From Halichondria panicea (lineage: Eukaryota; Porifera; Demospongiae; Suberitida; Halichondriidae), in the NCBI RefSeq assembly GCF_963675165.1, contig NC_087378.1, forward strand, positions 7,989,273 to 8,053,272: a DNA stretch of 64,000 bases. The letters are read 5' to 3'. Every line of letters begins with the position of its first letter. Within the stretch, counting starts at the first letter, position 1. The position numbers were made by a program, and so were the translations under genes. Shown in pieces: positions 48,792-58,735 of this stretch. The notes beneath the pieces are model-generated. The model did no database searches and had not been told where the DNA came from. It saw only the letters and a program-made list of their open reading frames with translations.

Positions 48792-49893
48792 ATGAGCCAG
48801 AAGAGATATTTACATGTTGTGGAGAGGGTGTTCAAGGGATGGCCAGCCCTTGTCATGGCCGTAGACAACTGTTTTGGAGGACCAAATAGTGTGGAAAAGG
48901 CTGAATGGATGATTGAAGTCACTGGAGAGTATATACTTAACAACTGGCCGGGTGAATATAAAGTTGTCGTAGTCTGACAAACGTCTAGGTGCTGGTGGTT
49001 TAGTCGATCATGCCTGTGTAGTTGCATTTTTTAAATTGTTTCATTGGTGATTTCATGTTCAGTATATCCGTAGTTGACGCCCTTACTGGCCTTAGCTGAA
49101 AAGTACTGTACTTCGATAAACCACCCGAGGCAATGGTTTACTACTGTGATTAATTCTGCAGTGTGTGTTGATGAAGTGGAGGACTATGTGGGTGCTATTA
49201 TGGACCAAGAGTTCAACACTGTACTGGAGGATGGCAGTCTGTCTCAAGTGCGTCATAACTGCATTTATTATTATAGTAGTATTAGCATGCTGGTTTGTCC
49301 TTAACAAAAGTTCCTACTTCTAGCTAATTGAGGACCTTTCATTTCTATTATACTATGCATAGGATTACTGGAGGTGCTATGACCCCCCCCCCCCCCCCCC
49401 AATTGATTGAAACTTGATTTATTACATTCCAATGTACCCATTATAGATCTCTAAACAGCTGTGTGACTTGAGACAGCTCTGTATGGACAGCTCTTCCATA
49501 GCAGTGGATGAGTACTTCTCACAGCTCCAAGCTCCCACCAGCTTAGACAAGACAGTGCAGTGCTCGACTGACCCCAGTAATTATGTGCAGTGTTCGACTG
49601 AGACTCAGGACCCCAATGATTGTGTGCAGTGTTCAACTGAGACTTACCCCAGTGATTATATGCAGTGTTTGACTGACTCCAGTAATGATGTGCAGTGTTC
49701 AACTGAGACTCAGGACCCCAATGATTATGTGCAGTGTTCAACTGAGACTTACCCCAGTGATTGTGTGCAGTCCATGCAGAGCTTGAAACTGAGTAGTGAA
49801 GCTGAAGGTAAAGCTAGCTTTGAAGGTGAAAAAGATACAATAGTGGGTGACGGATGGACTGTAGTATCCAAAGGAAAACAAAAGCAGAGATAA
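48792..49893 (+). CDS. TSR2: Pre-rRNA-processing protein TSR2
   Basis: Exons 48792-48951, 49162-49247, 49447-49893 close at 230 residues. An in-frame ATG at 48747 would add 15, but that extension would contain the shared promoter E-box, so I prefer 48792. Matches to TSR2: GWPALVMAVDNCFGGPNSVEKAEWM, then VEDYVGAIMDQEFNTVLEDGS across exons 1-2, and a C-terminal IVGDGWTVVSK. Family role: chaperone that hands ribosomal protein eS26 to pre-40S particles, nuclear and cytoplasmic. Unusual: residues about 118-190 are an acidic, Cys-containing repeat tract (VQCSTETQDPND, VQCSTETYPSD) not typical of the family. Confidence 0.93.
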
Positions 49894-50178
49894 CATTTTA
49901 TTGTGTGTGCGTGTGTGCTTGCTAAATTAATTTATTCTGAAGAAAGTTTCCGAACATTTTTTTTATTGACGTCATTTAGACACTAGTTGATAAGATCTAT
50001 ACATGGGAAGACCGAAGTACATGGGAAGTACATGGGAAAAGTGCCTCAGAGCAGGTATACTATGGGACTTAGTATACCTGCAACTTACTTAGTATACCTA
50101 GTATTCCGTTCTCAAGTAATTGTATTGTAGTTAAGCCTCGAGGGCAAGGTTTGCGCATGCGCACTAGTATCTAAATGA

Positions 50179-50318
50179 GTTAGACACTGTTTTGTCGGTG
50201 TTCATGTGATTTAGAAGCCCTCAGCCACTTTAGTTAAAACCCTCGCTACGCTCGGGATACTAAATCAGTGCCTTTGGGCCTCTTATATCCCATAGACCCC
50301 TCCAAAACAGTGTCTAAC
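50179..50318. mobile_element. 140-bp MITE-like element with 16-bp perfect inverted ends
   Basis: Ends gttagacactgttttg (50179-50194) and the exact reverse complement (50303-50318). No ORF. Duplicated with the surrounding segment at 54144-54283. Confidence 0.75.
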
Positions 50319-50328
50319 TATTATTTAG

Positions 50329-50715
50329 TACAGTCGCTAATCCGAATAGAGCCGGACCAGACCTATCCGAATACATGACATTTCCGGATGTCATTGAATA
50401 TCATTAACGAAGACACTTTTGTACATGTATTATGATATTACTGTGGCCAGAAGGGAAGCTGCTAGCCAGAATAGCTAATCTTTTATCTCAACTTTCTCTC
50501 CAATACAGTGAGTCTTCGTTTTCTTTGCAGTGGCCATTGTTTTGGGCAAGGTATTGCATGAGCAGTTTTTTAATAAAATTATTGCTGATTCAACAAAGCA
50601 AGTTAGAGTGCGCATGCGCAGTAGTCTATTTTATTGACAGCCCTCCTCTTTTCAGTTCACAATTTTGTCCGGATTTGCAAGGTTTCGGACTAAATGGGTC
50701 CGAGATTCTACTGTA
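50329..50715. mobile_element. Pogo/Tigger-like non-autonomous element
   Basis: The left end TA-cagtcgctaatccgaa and right end ttcggactaaat ... attctactg-TA are partial inverted repeats beginning CAGT and bounded by TA, as in pogo/Tigger elements. The inside has no transposase. Also present in the second segmental copy (54294-54680). Confidence 0.55.
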
Positions 50716-50817
50716 TAATCATAATGGTATAACCAAATATTAGCATTGGAACATGTTCACTGAATAGAATGTGTTTGATAAATCTACATTTTATGGTTAA
50801 CTTACAAAGCATCAATA

Positions 50818-52155
50818 CTAGTTATCATGTAACAATGTGTCACACGTAAGATATTTGGGAATGTTTGCTACTTCGTGCATGCGTAATCTGAAATGTCCCA
50901 CATATGCAATGTTAGTATTAGCCGTAGGTACAACTAATGTATTCTTGGTAATGGCAAGAGCCGTGTGAACTGAAACGAGAGTTGTCAAATGTGGTCTGCA
51001 AGCAAATTTTGCATTCTTTGTGTCCCAGTATTGTTTGACTTTGAGTAACTGTGTTACATTGCCATCTTTAACACTTTCTTTTGGTTGAGTTAGGCCACAT
51101 TCTGGAAATAGACTCAACCAATGAAATGTAACTGTGGCTTGGTTATCTTTCGGTAGGAATCGGTTGAGATAGTAGCGAATAGAAGTTTTGTTTGGCAAGC
51201 GAGGGATAAAGAAGTCATCAATATCGAAAAATAGTGCATATTCATATGCTCCTTGGTAGCGATACAAGCAGTCATGGTTGAATAGAATTTGAGAATGGTA
51301 GAAAATCTGTGCAGGATTGAAATAAGTTTTAAAATAATCCACTCGAAGGAAACCATCTTCAACAAAACCTTTGATAATTTTTCGATTTTCATTGTCACTT
51401 ATGAACGTTTCTTCAACATACATTTGAACCAGATCAACTCCAATAGCTTGTTGATACAATAGCCATTCTTTCAGCCAAGGTGGTTTACCAAAGGCTAGTG
51501 TACATACAACCGTTTTGTTTTTATCGTATTTTCTTTTTGGTGAGTATGTAATTTCAACAGTGCCTGTAGATATTTCAGTTGAGATTGGAGCTGGACGATA
51601 AGCAATGAAAGCCGTGCTATTTTCATGGGCTTCAAGGTCATAGCAAGTAATCATTATATCCTCATGTGTTAGATGTCCCATGTGATTCCAAATCCAGCTA
51701 AAGTAAAGAGATTCAACTTTGTATTCCTTGGCATCAATAGTGTCCACACCACAGCCTACGATTAGCCCAAACTTGCGTACATCTTTAGAGGTCTCTGCAA
51801 ATATCACTGTAGAGTTTTTGTGACCATTTCTTTCCCTTGTGTCGATGTATGCTGAACGAACAACAAAATCTACCATTGGTAGGGTGTTCTTGGACGGCTT
51901 TTTAGTGACCGGCCCATTGTAACTTGTAGTTGTTTCAGGTTCCACTTCAGTTGATTTTACCAGGTTTTTTCCGCCAACTGGCTGAATGATGTTCCTATTT
52001 TCTTCATGGAGAATGTCTACTACTTTCCTCTGGTCATTGTGAAAAGTCTCTTTATTGAGCCAGACTAGAATAGCCAAGATGCAGAATAGGAACAGAATCG
52101 GCCATGTATTGTACCTATAGTTATACTTAACGTACTTGAGCAGTGAACTACACAT
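50818..52155 (-). CDS. Glycosyltransferase family 92 (DUF23) type II membrane protein, copy A
   Basis: A single uninterrupted exon of 445 residues, unlike the intron-rich neighbours. A short cytoplasmic N-terminus is followed by a signal anchor at about 19-34 (PILFLFCILAILVWLN), a Thr/Pro-rich stem, then the GT92 domain from about 215: VVCTLAFGKPPWLKEWLLYQQ, GVDLVQMYVEE, YRYQGAYEYALFFDIDDFFIP. The acidic DIDD at 311-314 is the likely metal/sugar-nucleotide motif. Several Asn-x-Ser/Thr sites fit a Golgi lumen location. Family role: the GT92 enzymes known in worms and vertebrates transfer galactose to glycans; the substrate here is unknown. Intronless structure and local copies suggest spread by duplication, perhaps after retroposition. 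Confidence 0.88.
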   Translation of the reverse strand: MCSSLLKYVKYNYRYNTWPILFLFCILAILVWLNKETFHNDQRKVVDILHEENRNIIQPVGGKNLVKSTEVEPETTTSYNGPVTKKPSKNTLPMVDFVVRSAYIDTRERNGHKNSTVIFAETSKDVRKFGLIVGCGVDTIDAKEYKVESLYFSWIWNHMGHLTHEDIMITCYDLEAHENSTAFIAYRPAPISTEISTGTVEITYSPKRKYDKNKTVVCTLAFGKPPWLKEWLLYQQAIGVDLVQMYVEETFISDNENRKIIKGFVEDGFLRVDYFKTYFNPAQIFYHSQILFNHDCLYRYQGAYEYALFFDIDDFFIPRLPNKTSIRYYLNRFLPKDNQATVTFHWLSLFPECGLTQPKESVKDGNVTQLLKVKQYWDTKNAKFACRPHLTTLVSVHTALAITKNTLVVPTANTNIAYVGHFRLRMHEVANIPKYLTCDTLLHDN

Positions 52156-52600
52156 GACTCAAATCTTTGCTGTCTAGGTCTATATAGTCTTGCAGCTGGT
52201 GATAATACTGAAATGGTAGTCATCATTTTATCTGGAATAAATGTTCTATCATAGATTGTATCAACTTACAAAATCATGTAGCATATAATATAGACAAGAA
52301 CAGCACATCATTGTTGCTATCTAAAACTGTTGAGGAAGTTTCCTTAGAATCCCATGCAGTACTACAGTACAACAAGCCCTCCAATACAGTGTCTATAACT
52401 ACTATGTATATTCAATCCACTGCACTGTAGCAACAATGATGCGGTGAATGTTTTTATCTATACATGATTTTGCAAGTTGATACAAGAATATTTATCTATG
52501 ATGGAACACTTGTTCCATATTAATTATGGCTGCATATTATCACCATGCAGCTGCAATACTATATAGACCTAGACAGCAAAGATTGTTGAGAGTCTAGTCA

Positions 52601-52945
52601 TGTGTAGTTCACTGACTAGCCTCGATTTTTTTTTTTTTTTTACTAGCCTGGAATCGAGGCTATTGTTCACTGTACAAGTATGTTAAGTATAACTATAGGT
52701 ACAATATATGGATTCTGTTCCTATCCTGCATCTTGGCTATTCTAGTCTGGCTCAATAAAGAGAGGCTCAATACTTTTCACAATGACCAGAGAAAAGTAGT
52801 AGACATTCTCCATGACGAAAATAGGAACATTATTCAGCTTGATCTGGCAGTTCAAGTCAGTGACAGAAAGAACCTGACAAAATCAACAGAAGCTATAGTG
52901 GAACCTAAAACAACTACAGGTTACAATGGGCTAACACTGAATCTA
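52601..52945 (+). pseudogene. 5' fragment of a GT92 glycosyltransferase, inverted orientation
   Basis: Encodes the anchor and stem of a GT92 protein on the plus strand (ILAILVWLNKERLNTFHNDQ ... RKNLTKSTE ... TTTGYNGL), then stops resembling the family. No catalytic domain follows before unrelated sequence and a stop at 53012-53014. A 50-bp hairpin element separates the start codon region from the rest. Clearly non-functional as a transferase. Confidence 0.85.
52615..52664. mobile_element. 50-bp hairpin element with 8-bp target-site duplication
   Basis: Actagcctcgatt, a run of T, then ggaatcgaggctatt. The word gttcactg lies on both sides (52607-52614 and 52665-52672), while the uninterrupted parent sequence in copy A has it once. 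This shows insertion of the element after the inverted duplication. Confidence 0.75.
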
Positions 52946-53014
52946 TTAAAATATAGTTATTTCAGTTGGCTCTCTGGCTCTATACTTTCTACCTGTAATA
53001 AAGTGCCAAATTAA

Positions 53015-54120
53015 ATGAAAGCACCACAGGTGCTGATGCCTGGTGGAGATGCCAAAGCTGCTTTTATACACACATTATGATGAACATTTTTTGCATGCAA
53101 ACTCAAAGAGTGGGTAATGATCGATCACGATTGTTGTTAAAAACGATGGATGCCAAACGTTCAAGTCTAAAATGGAGAGCTTTGCAGCTAGCTAGCTCTC
53201 TTCTCACTCTTGCAGCTAACAATAGCTAGCTTTCTAGTGCAGAGCTAAGTACTAAGTAGAGAAGTAATACTCGGTAAACAAGTTTGGCTACATGCTCTTC
53301 TGCAATGGCATTCCAAGTAAGCAAAACTAGGCATAACTTGCTTTATTTTGCAAATCCACGAATTAAAATCCAAGAGAACATGACTAGAAGCTTATAGAAA
53401 CTCTTACTTGCCACTTCATTGATCCTTGAGCAAGTGTATATAGCAGCCTGACTACACGTATACCTTGCTTGCGCATGCGCACCGAGGCATAAAAATACTC
53501 TTGAAAGTTCAAAGTAGAAAACTGATACCTAATGACTTCATAATAATTTATCTAACAATCTGATTGTGGTTTCCTAGTACAACAAGGGCTAGAATGTTTT
53601 TTGAGCATCAAAAGGCTGCAATGGCATTCCAAGTATGCAAAAAAACTAGTGCTTACTTGACATAAAACTTAACTCAAGACCAAGCATTATTTTGCAAATC
53701 CACGAATAAAAATGACGAGAAGCCTATACTTGCACTTCATTGATCCTTCAGGAGCTGTAGCAGTCTACACACACAGATGCACACACGTACACACAAACAC
53801 ACTATCGTATACCTTGCTTGTGCATGCGCACCGAGGCATAATGAATATTGGGAAAAATGTACAGAACAAAAGACAGCTCTTACGTCTATAATATAGTCCC
53901 CTAACTCACTTGTTAAGTGGAGCGTTGAAGGAATCATACAACAATTTGTTTTCAAAAGGTGGTTTTACCATAATTAGGCTATGCTCCTTGCTCCGGGATT
54001 GGCTAGCAGTTGGTGTGCATCATTGGAACATTTCACTGATTCAGATAGAATTTTGATTGCATGCTCAAAATGAAAATTTATACATCTGACAATTAAAGTT
54101 ATAATGCATGACTATGTAAC
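53015..54120. other. Intergenic stretch with two diverged direct repeats
   Basis: About 53300-53490 and 53615-53845 share ggcattccaagta, attttgcaaatccacgaat, cacttcattgatcctt and gtataccttgcttg followed by gcatgcgcaccgaggcata. No gene seen. The repeats bracket short CA-rich sequence at 53760-53800. Confidence 0.6.
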
Positions 54121-55063
54121 CATGCGCACTAGTATCTAAATGAGTTAGACACTGTTTTGTCGGTGTTCATGTGATTTAGAAGCCCTCAGCCACTTTAGTT
54201 AAAACCCTCGCTACGCTCGGGATACTAAATCAGTGCCTTTGGGCCTCTTATATCCCATAGACCCTTCCAAAACAGTGTCTAACTATTATTTAGTACAGTC
54301 GCTAATCCGAATAGAGCCGGACCAGACCTATCCGAATACATGACATTTCCGGATGTCATTGAATATCATTAACGAAGACACTTTTGTACATGTATTATGA
54401 TATTACTGTGGCCAGAAGGGAAGCTGCTAGCCAGAATAGCTAGTCTTTTATCTCAACTTTCTCTCCAATACAGTGAGTCTTCGTTTTCTTTGCAGTGGCC
54501 ATTGTTTTGTGCAAGGTATTGCATGAGCAGTTTTTAATAAAATTATTGCTGATTCAACAAAGCAAGTTAGAGTGCGCATGCGCAGTAGTCTATTTTATTG
54601 ACAGCCCTCCTCTTTTCAGTTCACAATTTTGTCCGGATTTGCAAGGTTTCGGACTAAAGGGGTCCGAGGTTCTACTGTATAATCATAATAGTATAACCAA
54701 ATATTAGCATTGGAACATGTTCACTGAATAGAATGTGTTTGATAAATCTACATTTTATGGTTAACTTACAAAGCATCAATACTATAGTTATCATGTAACA
54801 ATATGTCACACGTAAGATATTTGGGAATGTTTGCTACTTCGTGCATGCGTAATCTCAAATGTCCCACATATGCAATGTTAGTATTAGCCGTAGGTACGAC
54901 TGATGTATTCTTGGTAATGGCAAGAGCCGTGTGAACTTCAAGGAGAGTTGTCAAATGCGGTCTGCAAGCAAATTTAAAATTACCTGTGTCCCAGTGTTGT
55001 TTGACTTTGAGTAACTGTGTTACATTGCCATCTTTAACACTTTCTTTTGGTTGAGTTAGGCCA
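54121..55063. repeat. Segmental duplication, copy 2 (partner 50156-51097)
   Basis: Near-identical direct copy that breaks off at ggcca, where copy 1 continues into GT92 coding sequence and this one passes into unrelated sequence (gccggttaggcg). Confidence 0.9.
54766..55063 (-). pseudogene. 3' fragment of a GT92 glycosyltransferase
   Basis: Encodes only the last third of the GT92 protein (LTQPKESVKDGNVTQLLKVK ... FACRPHLTTL ... CDILLHDN) with no upstream part. The normal stop is lost through a two-base insertion (gataactatagt against gataactagt in copy A), so the frame runs six codons further. A truncated duplicate. Confidence 0.88.
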
Positions 55064-55703
55064 GCCGGTTAGGCGAACAACAACCGTTATAAAAGCGAAA
55101 ACTCGGCCTGGGATCGAGGCTAGGAGAAAATATACTTTCGATGCAGGATAAAAACAAAATCCATGTATTATACAGTACTTATAGTTACAGTTTTTTATTA
55201 AAGGATTAACAATTATGCTAGCATAATTTTGAGACTAATAGATGCGGTGGAGCATTGAGCATTATATGCAATAATATAGGCAAAAATATTAGCCTATATT
55301 TTAGGCCGGCAATTTTTACCAAATTTTGGTAGAAAGCACTATATAGCCTCAAACCATAATTATTATAGAAGTACTATATAACCGCAAACACTATAGCTAC
55401 ATGTAGCTGCCGTAAGCATCATAATTATATTCACGGGCAAGTATAGTAATTGTTGCGGGTAATTATCGGTCCAAGAAATTCCTGGACCAATTATACACAA
55501 GCTCTACAAGTTCTCGGCTACGCCTCGTGCAAGTAGTAATTGCTTCTCCCATATTGCACTCTTAGCAGCCATACTATTAATTGGCTAGGGTTGGAGCATT
55601 TTCACTGAGTAAAATGTTAATGGCTCAATGAGTTATCACATGACATCTGATGGTTAATATATATATTAATCCATGCAACCGTTTATTGTGCTATATTAGC
55701 TTA
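55064..55703. other. Intergenic stretch, no gene seen
   Basis: AT-rich, one arm of the GCCTCGATTCC hairpin family at 55105-55125, and a small inverted word pair around 55450-55500 (aattatcggtccaag / ggaccaattatac). Nothing else recognisable. Confidence 0.5.
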
Positions 55704-57038
55704 TCATGCATGTAACAATGTGTCACACGTAATATCTTTGGGAAAGTATGGTGCATCGTACATGCCTATTCTGAAATGTCCCACATATGCAATGTTGCCA
55801 TCAGCCGTAGGTACATATTCTACATCTTTGGTAACGGCAAGAACCGTGTGAACTGAAACGAGAGTTGTCAAATGTGGTCTGCAAGCAAATTTTGTATTCT
55901 TGGTGTCCCAGTGTTGTTTGACTTTGAGTAACTGTGTTACATTGCCATCTTTAACACTTTCTTTTGGTCGAGTTAGGCCACATTCTGGAAATAGACTCAA
56001 CCAATGAAATGTAACTATTGCTTGGTTATCTTTCGGTAGGAATCGGTTGAGATAGTAACGAATAGAAGTTTTGTTTGGCAAGCGAGGGATAAAGAAGTCA
56101 TCAGTATCGAAAAATAGTGCATATTCATATACTCCTTGGTAGCGATACAAGCAGTCATGGTTGAGTAGAAGTTGAGAATGGTAGTAAATCTGTGTAGAGT
56201 CGAAATAAGTTTTGCGATAATCTACTCGAAGGAAACCCTCTTCAACAAAGCCTTTAATAATTCTTAGACTTTCATTTTCACTTGTGAACGTTTCTTCAAC
56301 ATACATTTGAACCAGATCAACTCCAATAGCTTGTTGATACAATAGCCATTCTTTCAGCCAAGGTGGTTTACCAAAGGCTAGTGTACATGCAACCGTTTTG
56401 TTTTTACTGTATTTTCTTTTTGGTGAGTATGTAATTTCAACAGTGCCTGTAGACATTTCAGTTGAGTTTGGAGCTGGATGATAAGCAATGAAAGCCGTGC
56501 TATTTTCATGGGCTTCAAGATCATAGCAAGTAATCATTATTTCCTCGTGTGTTAGAATCAACTTCCGAATCCAGATGTCGTAAAGAGATTCAACTTTGTA
56601 TTCCTTGGCATCAATAGTGTCCACACCACAGCCTACGATTAGCCCAAACTTACATACATCTTTAGAGGTCTCAGCAAATATCACTGTAGAGTTTTTGTGA
56701 CCATTTCTTTCCCTTGTGTCAATGTATGCTGAACGAACAACAAAATCTACCATTGGTGGCGTGTTACTATTGGACGGCTTTTTAATAGATTCAGTGACAG
56801 GCCCATTGTAACTTGTAGTTGTTTCAGGTTCCACTTCTGTTGATTTTGTCAGGTTCTTTCTGTCATAAAGCTGAACGATGTTTCCATTTTCTTCATGGGG
56901 AATGTCTACTTTCCTATTGACCGTGTGAAAAGTATAGATCCTCTCTAGCTTTGTACTGTGCCAGACTAGAATAGCCAAGATGCAGGATAGGAACAGAATC
57001 CCTCCTTTTTTCTTGTGCTTGTACAGTAAGCTACACAT
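55704..57038 (-). CDS. Glycosyltransferase family 92 (DUF23) type II membrane protein, copy B
   Basis: A single exon of 444 residues, closely similar along its length to copy A, with an intact frame. Signal anchor near residues 14-28 (ILFLSCILAILVW); catalytic region with CTLAFGKPPWLKEWLLYQQ and YEYALFFDTDDFFIP (DTDD in place of DIDD). Differences from copy A cluster in the stem (an extra TESIKKPSNSN) and the C-terminus (TKDVEYVPTADGN against TKNTLVVPTANTN). Most differences preserve the frame, so both copies appear functional. The same orientation as copy A, 3.5 kb away, marks a tandem family. Confidence 0.88.
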   Translation of the reverse strand: MCSLLYKHKKKGGILFLSCILAILVWHSTKLERIYTFHTVNRKVDIPHEENGNIVQLYDRKNLTKSTEVEPETTTSYNGPVTESIKKPSNSNTPPMVDFVVRSAYIDTRERNGHKNSTVIFAETSKDVCKFGLIVGCGVDTIDAKEYKVESLYDIWIRKLILTHEEIMITCYDLEAHENSTAFIAYHPAPNSTEMSTGTVEITYSPKRKYSKNKTVACTLAFGKPPWLKEWLLYQQAIGVDLVQMYVEETFTSENESLRIIKGFVEEGFLRVDYRKTYFDSTQIYYHSQLLLNHDCLYRYQGVYEYALFFDTDDFFIPRLPNKTSIRYYLNRFLPKDNQAIVTFHWLSLFPECGLTRPKESVKDGNVTQLLKVKQHWDTKNTKFACRPHLTTLVSVHTVLAVTKDVEYVPTADGNIAYVGHFRIGMYDAPYFPKDITCDTLLHA

Positions 57039-58317
57039 GACTAGATTTGTAACACAAGTCTGAAGAATGTTATCAGTAGGTTTTACATAGGATTGGCAGT
57101 GGGTTTGCCCGTGTTTAGCAATATTTCAATTATTTTGACTCATGTTCAAACTGTTCTATCTCTGCAGGAAAAGGCCACATCAAGGAACTGGCTAGACAGA
57201 TAGTTTATTTAGCCTTTTCTCTCTTTGTATCTCTCATTTCATAATCCATGAACATTTTAATGAATGAATATTATCATTTTAAAATTTTAAAAATTGCACT
57301 ATTTCGACGTTTTACCGCTCTTTGTCTGACTGACTAAGTAAGTGAGTGAGTGAGTAAGTTTTTTGCCCAGCATTTGCTCCAAGTACAGCCCTCTCCAGGA
57401 CATTCTGCACAGGGTTTCCAAACGACTACAACCTGGATTACAAAGCGCTTCTTCAGATTTGCGATTGCTTCCACGAGGCAGATGACCTCTCAGTATTTAT
57501 TTCTCTTACCTAGACAATTCCGCCATCTTTAATGACTCAGCAATTTCGTTGTGGCCAATTAATAATAGATAGGCGTGGCTAAGAAACTGTGCGCCTAAAA
57601 TCATAGCCTCGATTCCCGGCCGCCTTGTTCAAGCGGCCGGGAATCGAGGCTACTAAAATCAGTGCAGCAGTGCTTTTCCAGAGCCTGAGGTGTTGCTTTT
57701 CTTCACACTGTTCAGCTCTAGCTCCCTTTCTCTGACAGGCATGCTATATCATGCACTGGCTAGATATCATGCTCTTAAAATGGCTGTGATTTAAATGTTG
57801 TGTTTTAATGACTGTATGCATGCATATCTTTAATCTGAATGATGTGCATCTTGAATGAATAGTGCATCTTTAATGAATGCATCAAAATCTTGAATGGATA
57901 CTGTTGAATGCATAAAAATCTTGAATGAAAATTGCACATCTTGAATGAATACTGTATGCATCTTGAATAAATGTATTGTAATCTGAATGAAATGTAACAT
58001 TTGAATTTTGAAACAAACGGCCCACCATAGAGCGATAGTGAGAGAGCATAGTGAGAGAGCAGAGGAAGATCGTCAGGGTCATATAAAGCTGCTTCCGGAG
58101 GACGTTATGAGTGGATCAATTGAAGTCCTCCTTTTGCACATCTTGAATGAATACTGTAAGGCATCTTGAATGCATAAAAATATTGAATCACATCTTGAAT
58201 GAATGTATTTTAATCTGAATGAAAATGTAAAATTTGAATTTTGAAACAAACGGCCCACCATAACAGATTATATATAATTATATATAGTCAATAGTCAATC
58301 GTATTTCGAATTATTAG
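57039..58317. other. Intergenic stretch with AATGA-rich degenerate repeats
   Basis: 57830-58262 is a degenerate tandem array of words like catcttgaatgaata. Within it, gaattttgaaacaaacggcccaccata occurs twice (about 58000 and 58236). A 60-codon ORF at 57350-57532 has no recognisable domain. No gene called. Confidence 0.6.
57604..57652. repeat. Perfect 20-bp-stem hairpin, GCCTCGATTCC family
   Basis: Tagcctcgattcccggccgc, nine-base loop cttgttcaa, then the exact reverse complement. It is the best-preserved member of the hairpin family in this window. Confidence 0.8.
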
Positions 58318-58653
58318 TCAATGCTTGAAAGAACATTTCCATTTCCTTTTGAGTACATACCCTCTTATACATTTCTTATAAAACCACCTCGTACAAAAGT
58401 CACACCCCCACTTGGCTTCATGACCATCTATAAATGGTTGCTTGCATACATGGCACCTTGACTCGTCAATCTTCTTTTCTCTTGATTTATTTGTGCGTTT
58501 TCGAGGGGATTTGGGCTGGTTCATCCTCCAAGGCTGTATAATTGTTAAACACCCTTGGAGTTTGTTTGCAGCTTGTACCAAGGGATCTGCATGTACGTGG
58601 TCGTATACCCTCTTCCTTCTTGCTGACCGTTTTGCTCTGGTTTGCTCAACAAT
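58318..58653 (-). pseudogene. Remnant encoding a C-terminal Cys-rich (PHD-like) finger
   Basis: An open frame with no ATG ends in a basic stretch and RCHVCKQPFIDG, then KWGCDFCTRWFYKKC ... WKCSFKH and a stop. The C-x2-C, C-x2-C and WFYKKC spacing recalls the degenerate PHD-type tail seen on many DDE (pogo-like) transposases, here lacking the usual His and last Cys. No DDE domain is present nearby. Probably the end of a dead transposon gene; a stand-alone exon of a host gene is possible. Confidence 0.4.
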
Positions 58654-58735
58654 GAGTTACTAGGTGATCATGCATGTGGTTCATTGCAGCTGTACAAACA
58701 TAAAAGGTGACATGACTGCTAGCTATATATAGTAG

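Larger units (their letters stand above)
49894..50817. other. Intergenic stretch, mobile-element remnants only
   Basis: No gene seen. Most of it is the left part of the segmental duplication (from 50156) and two short transposon-like elements described separately. ORFs here are short and have no domain. Confidence 0.6.
50156..51097. repeat. Segmental duplication, copy 1 (partner 54121-55063)
   Basis: About 942 bases nearly identical to 54121-55063, in the same orientation, starting catgcgcactagtatct and ending ttggttgagttaggcca. It includes 3' coding sequence of a GT92 gene, its 3' flank and two MITE-like elements. Confidence 0.9.
51870..52945. repeat. Large inverted duplication around 52375
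   Basis: The sequence from about 52322 down to 51870 (5' part and upstream flank of GT92 copy A) reappears in reverse complement from about 52429 to 52945. Examples: tacatgattttg, aagttgatacaa, ctatatagacctagacagca. The spacer is about 105 bases. Arms are diverged in places, so it is not very recent. Confidence 0.8.

Noticed and set aside
57350-57532. 60-codon ORF near the GT92 cluster
   Set aside because: Short, low support, no domain; lies in repeat-rich intergenic sequence.
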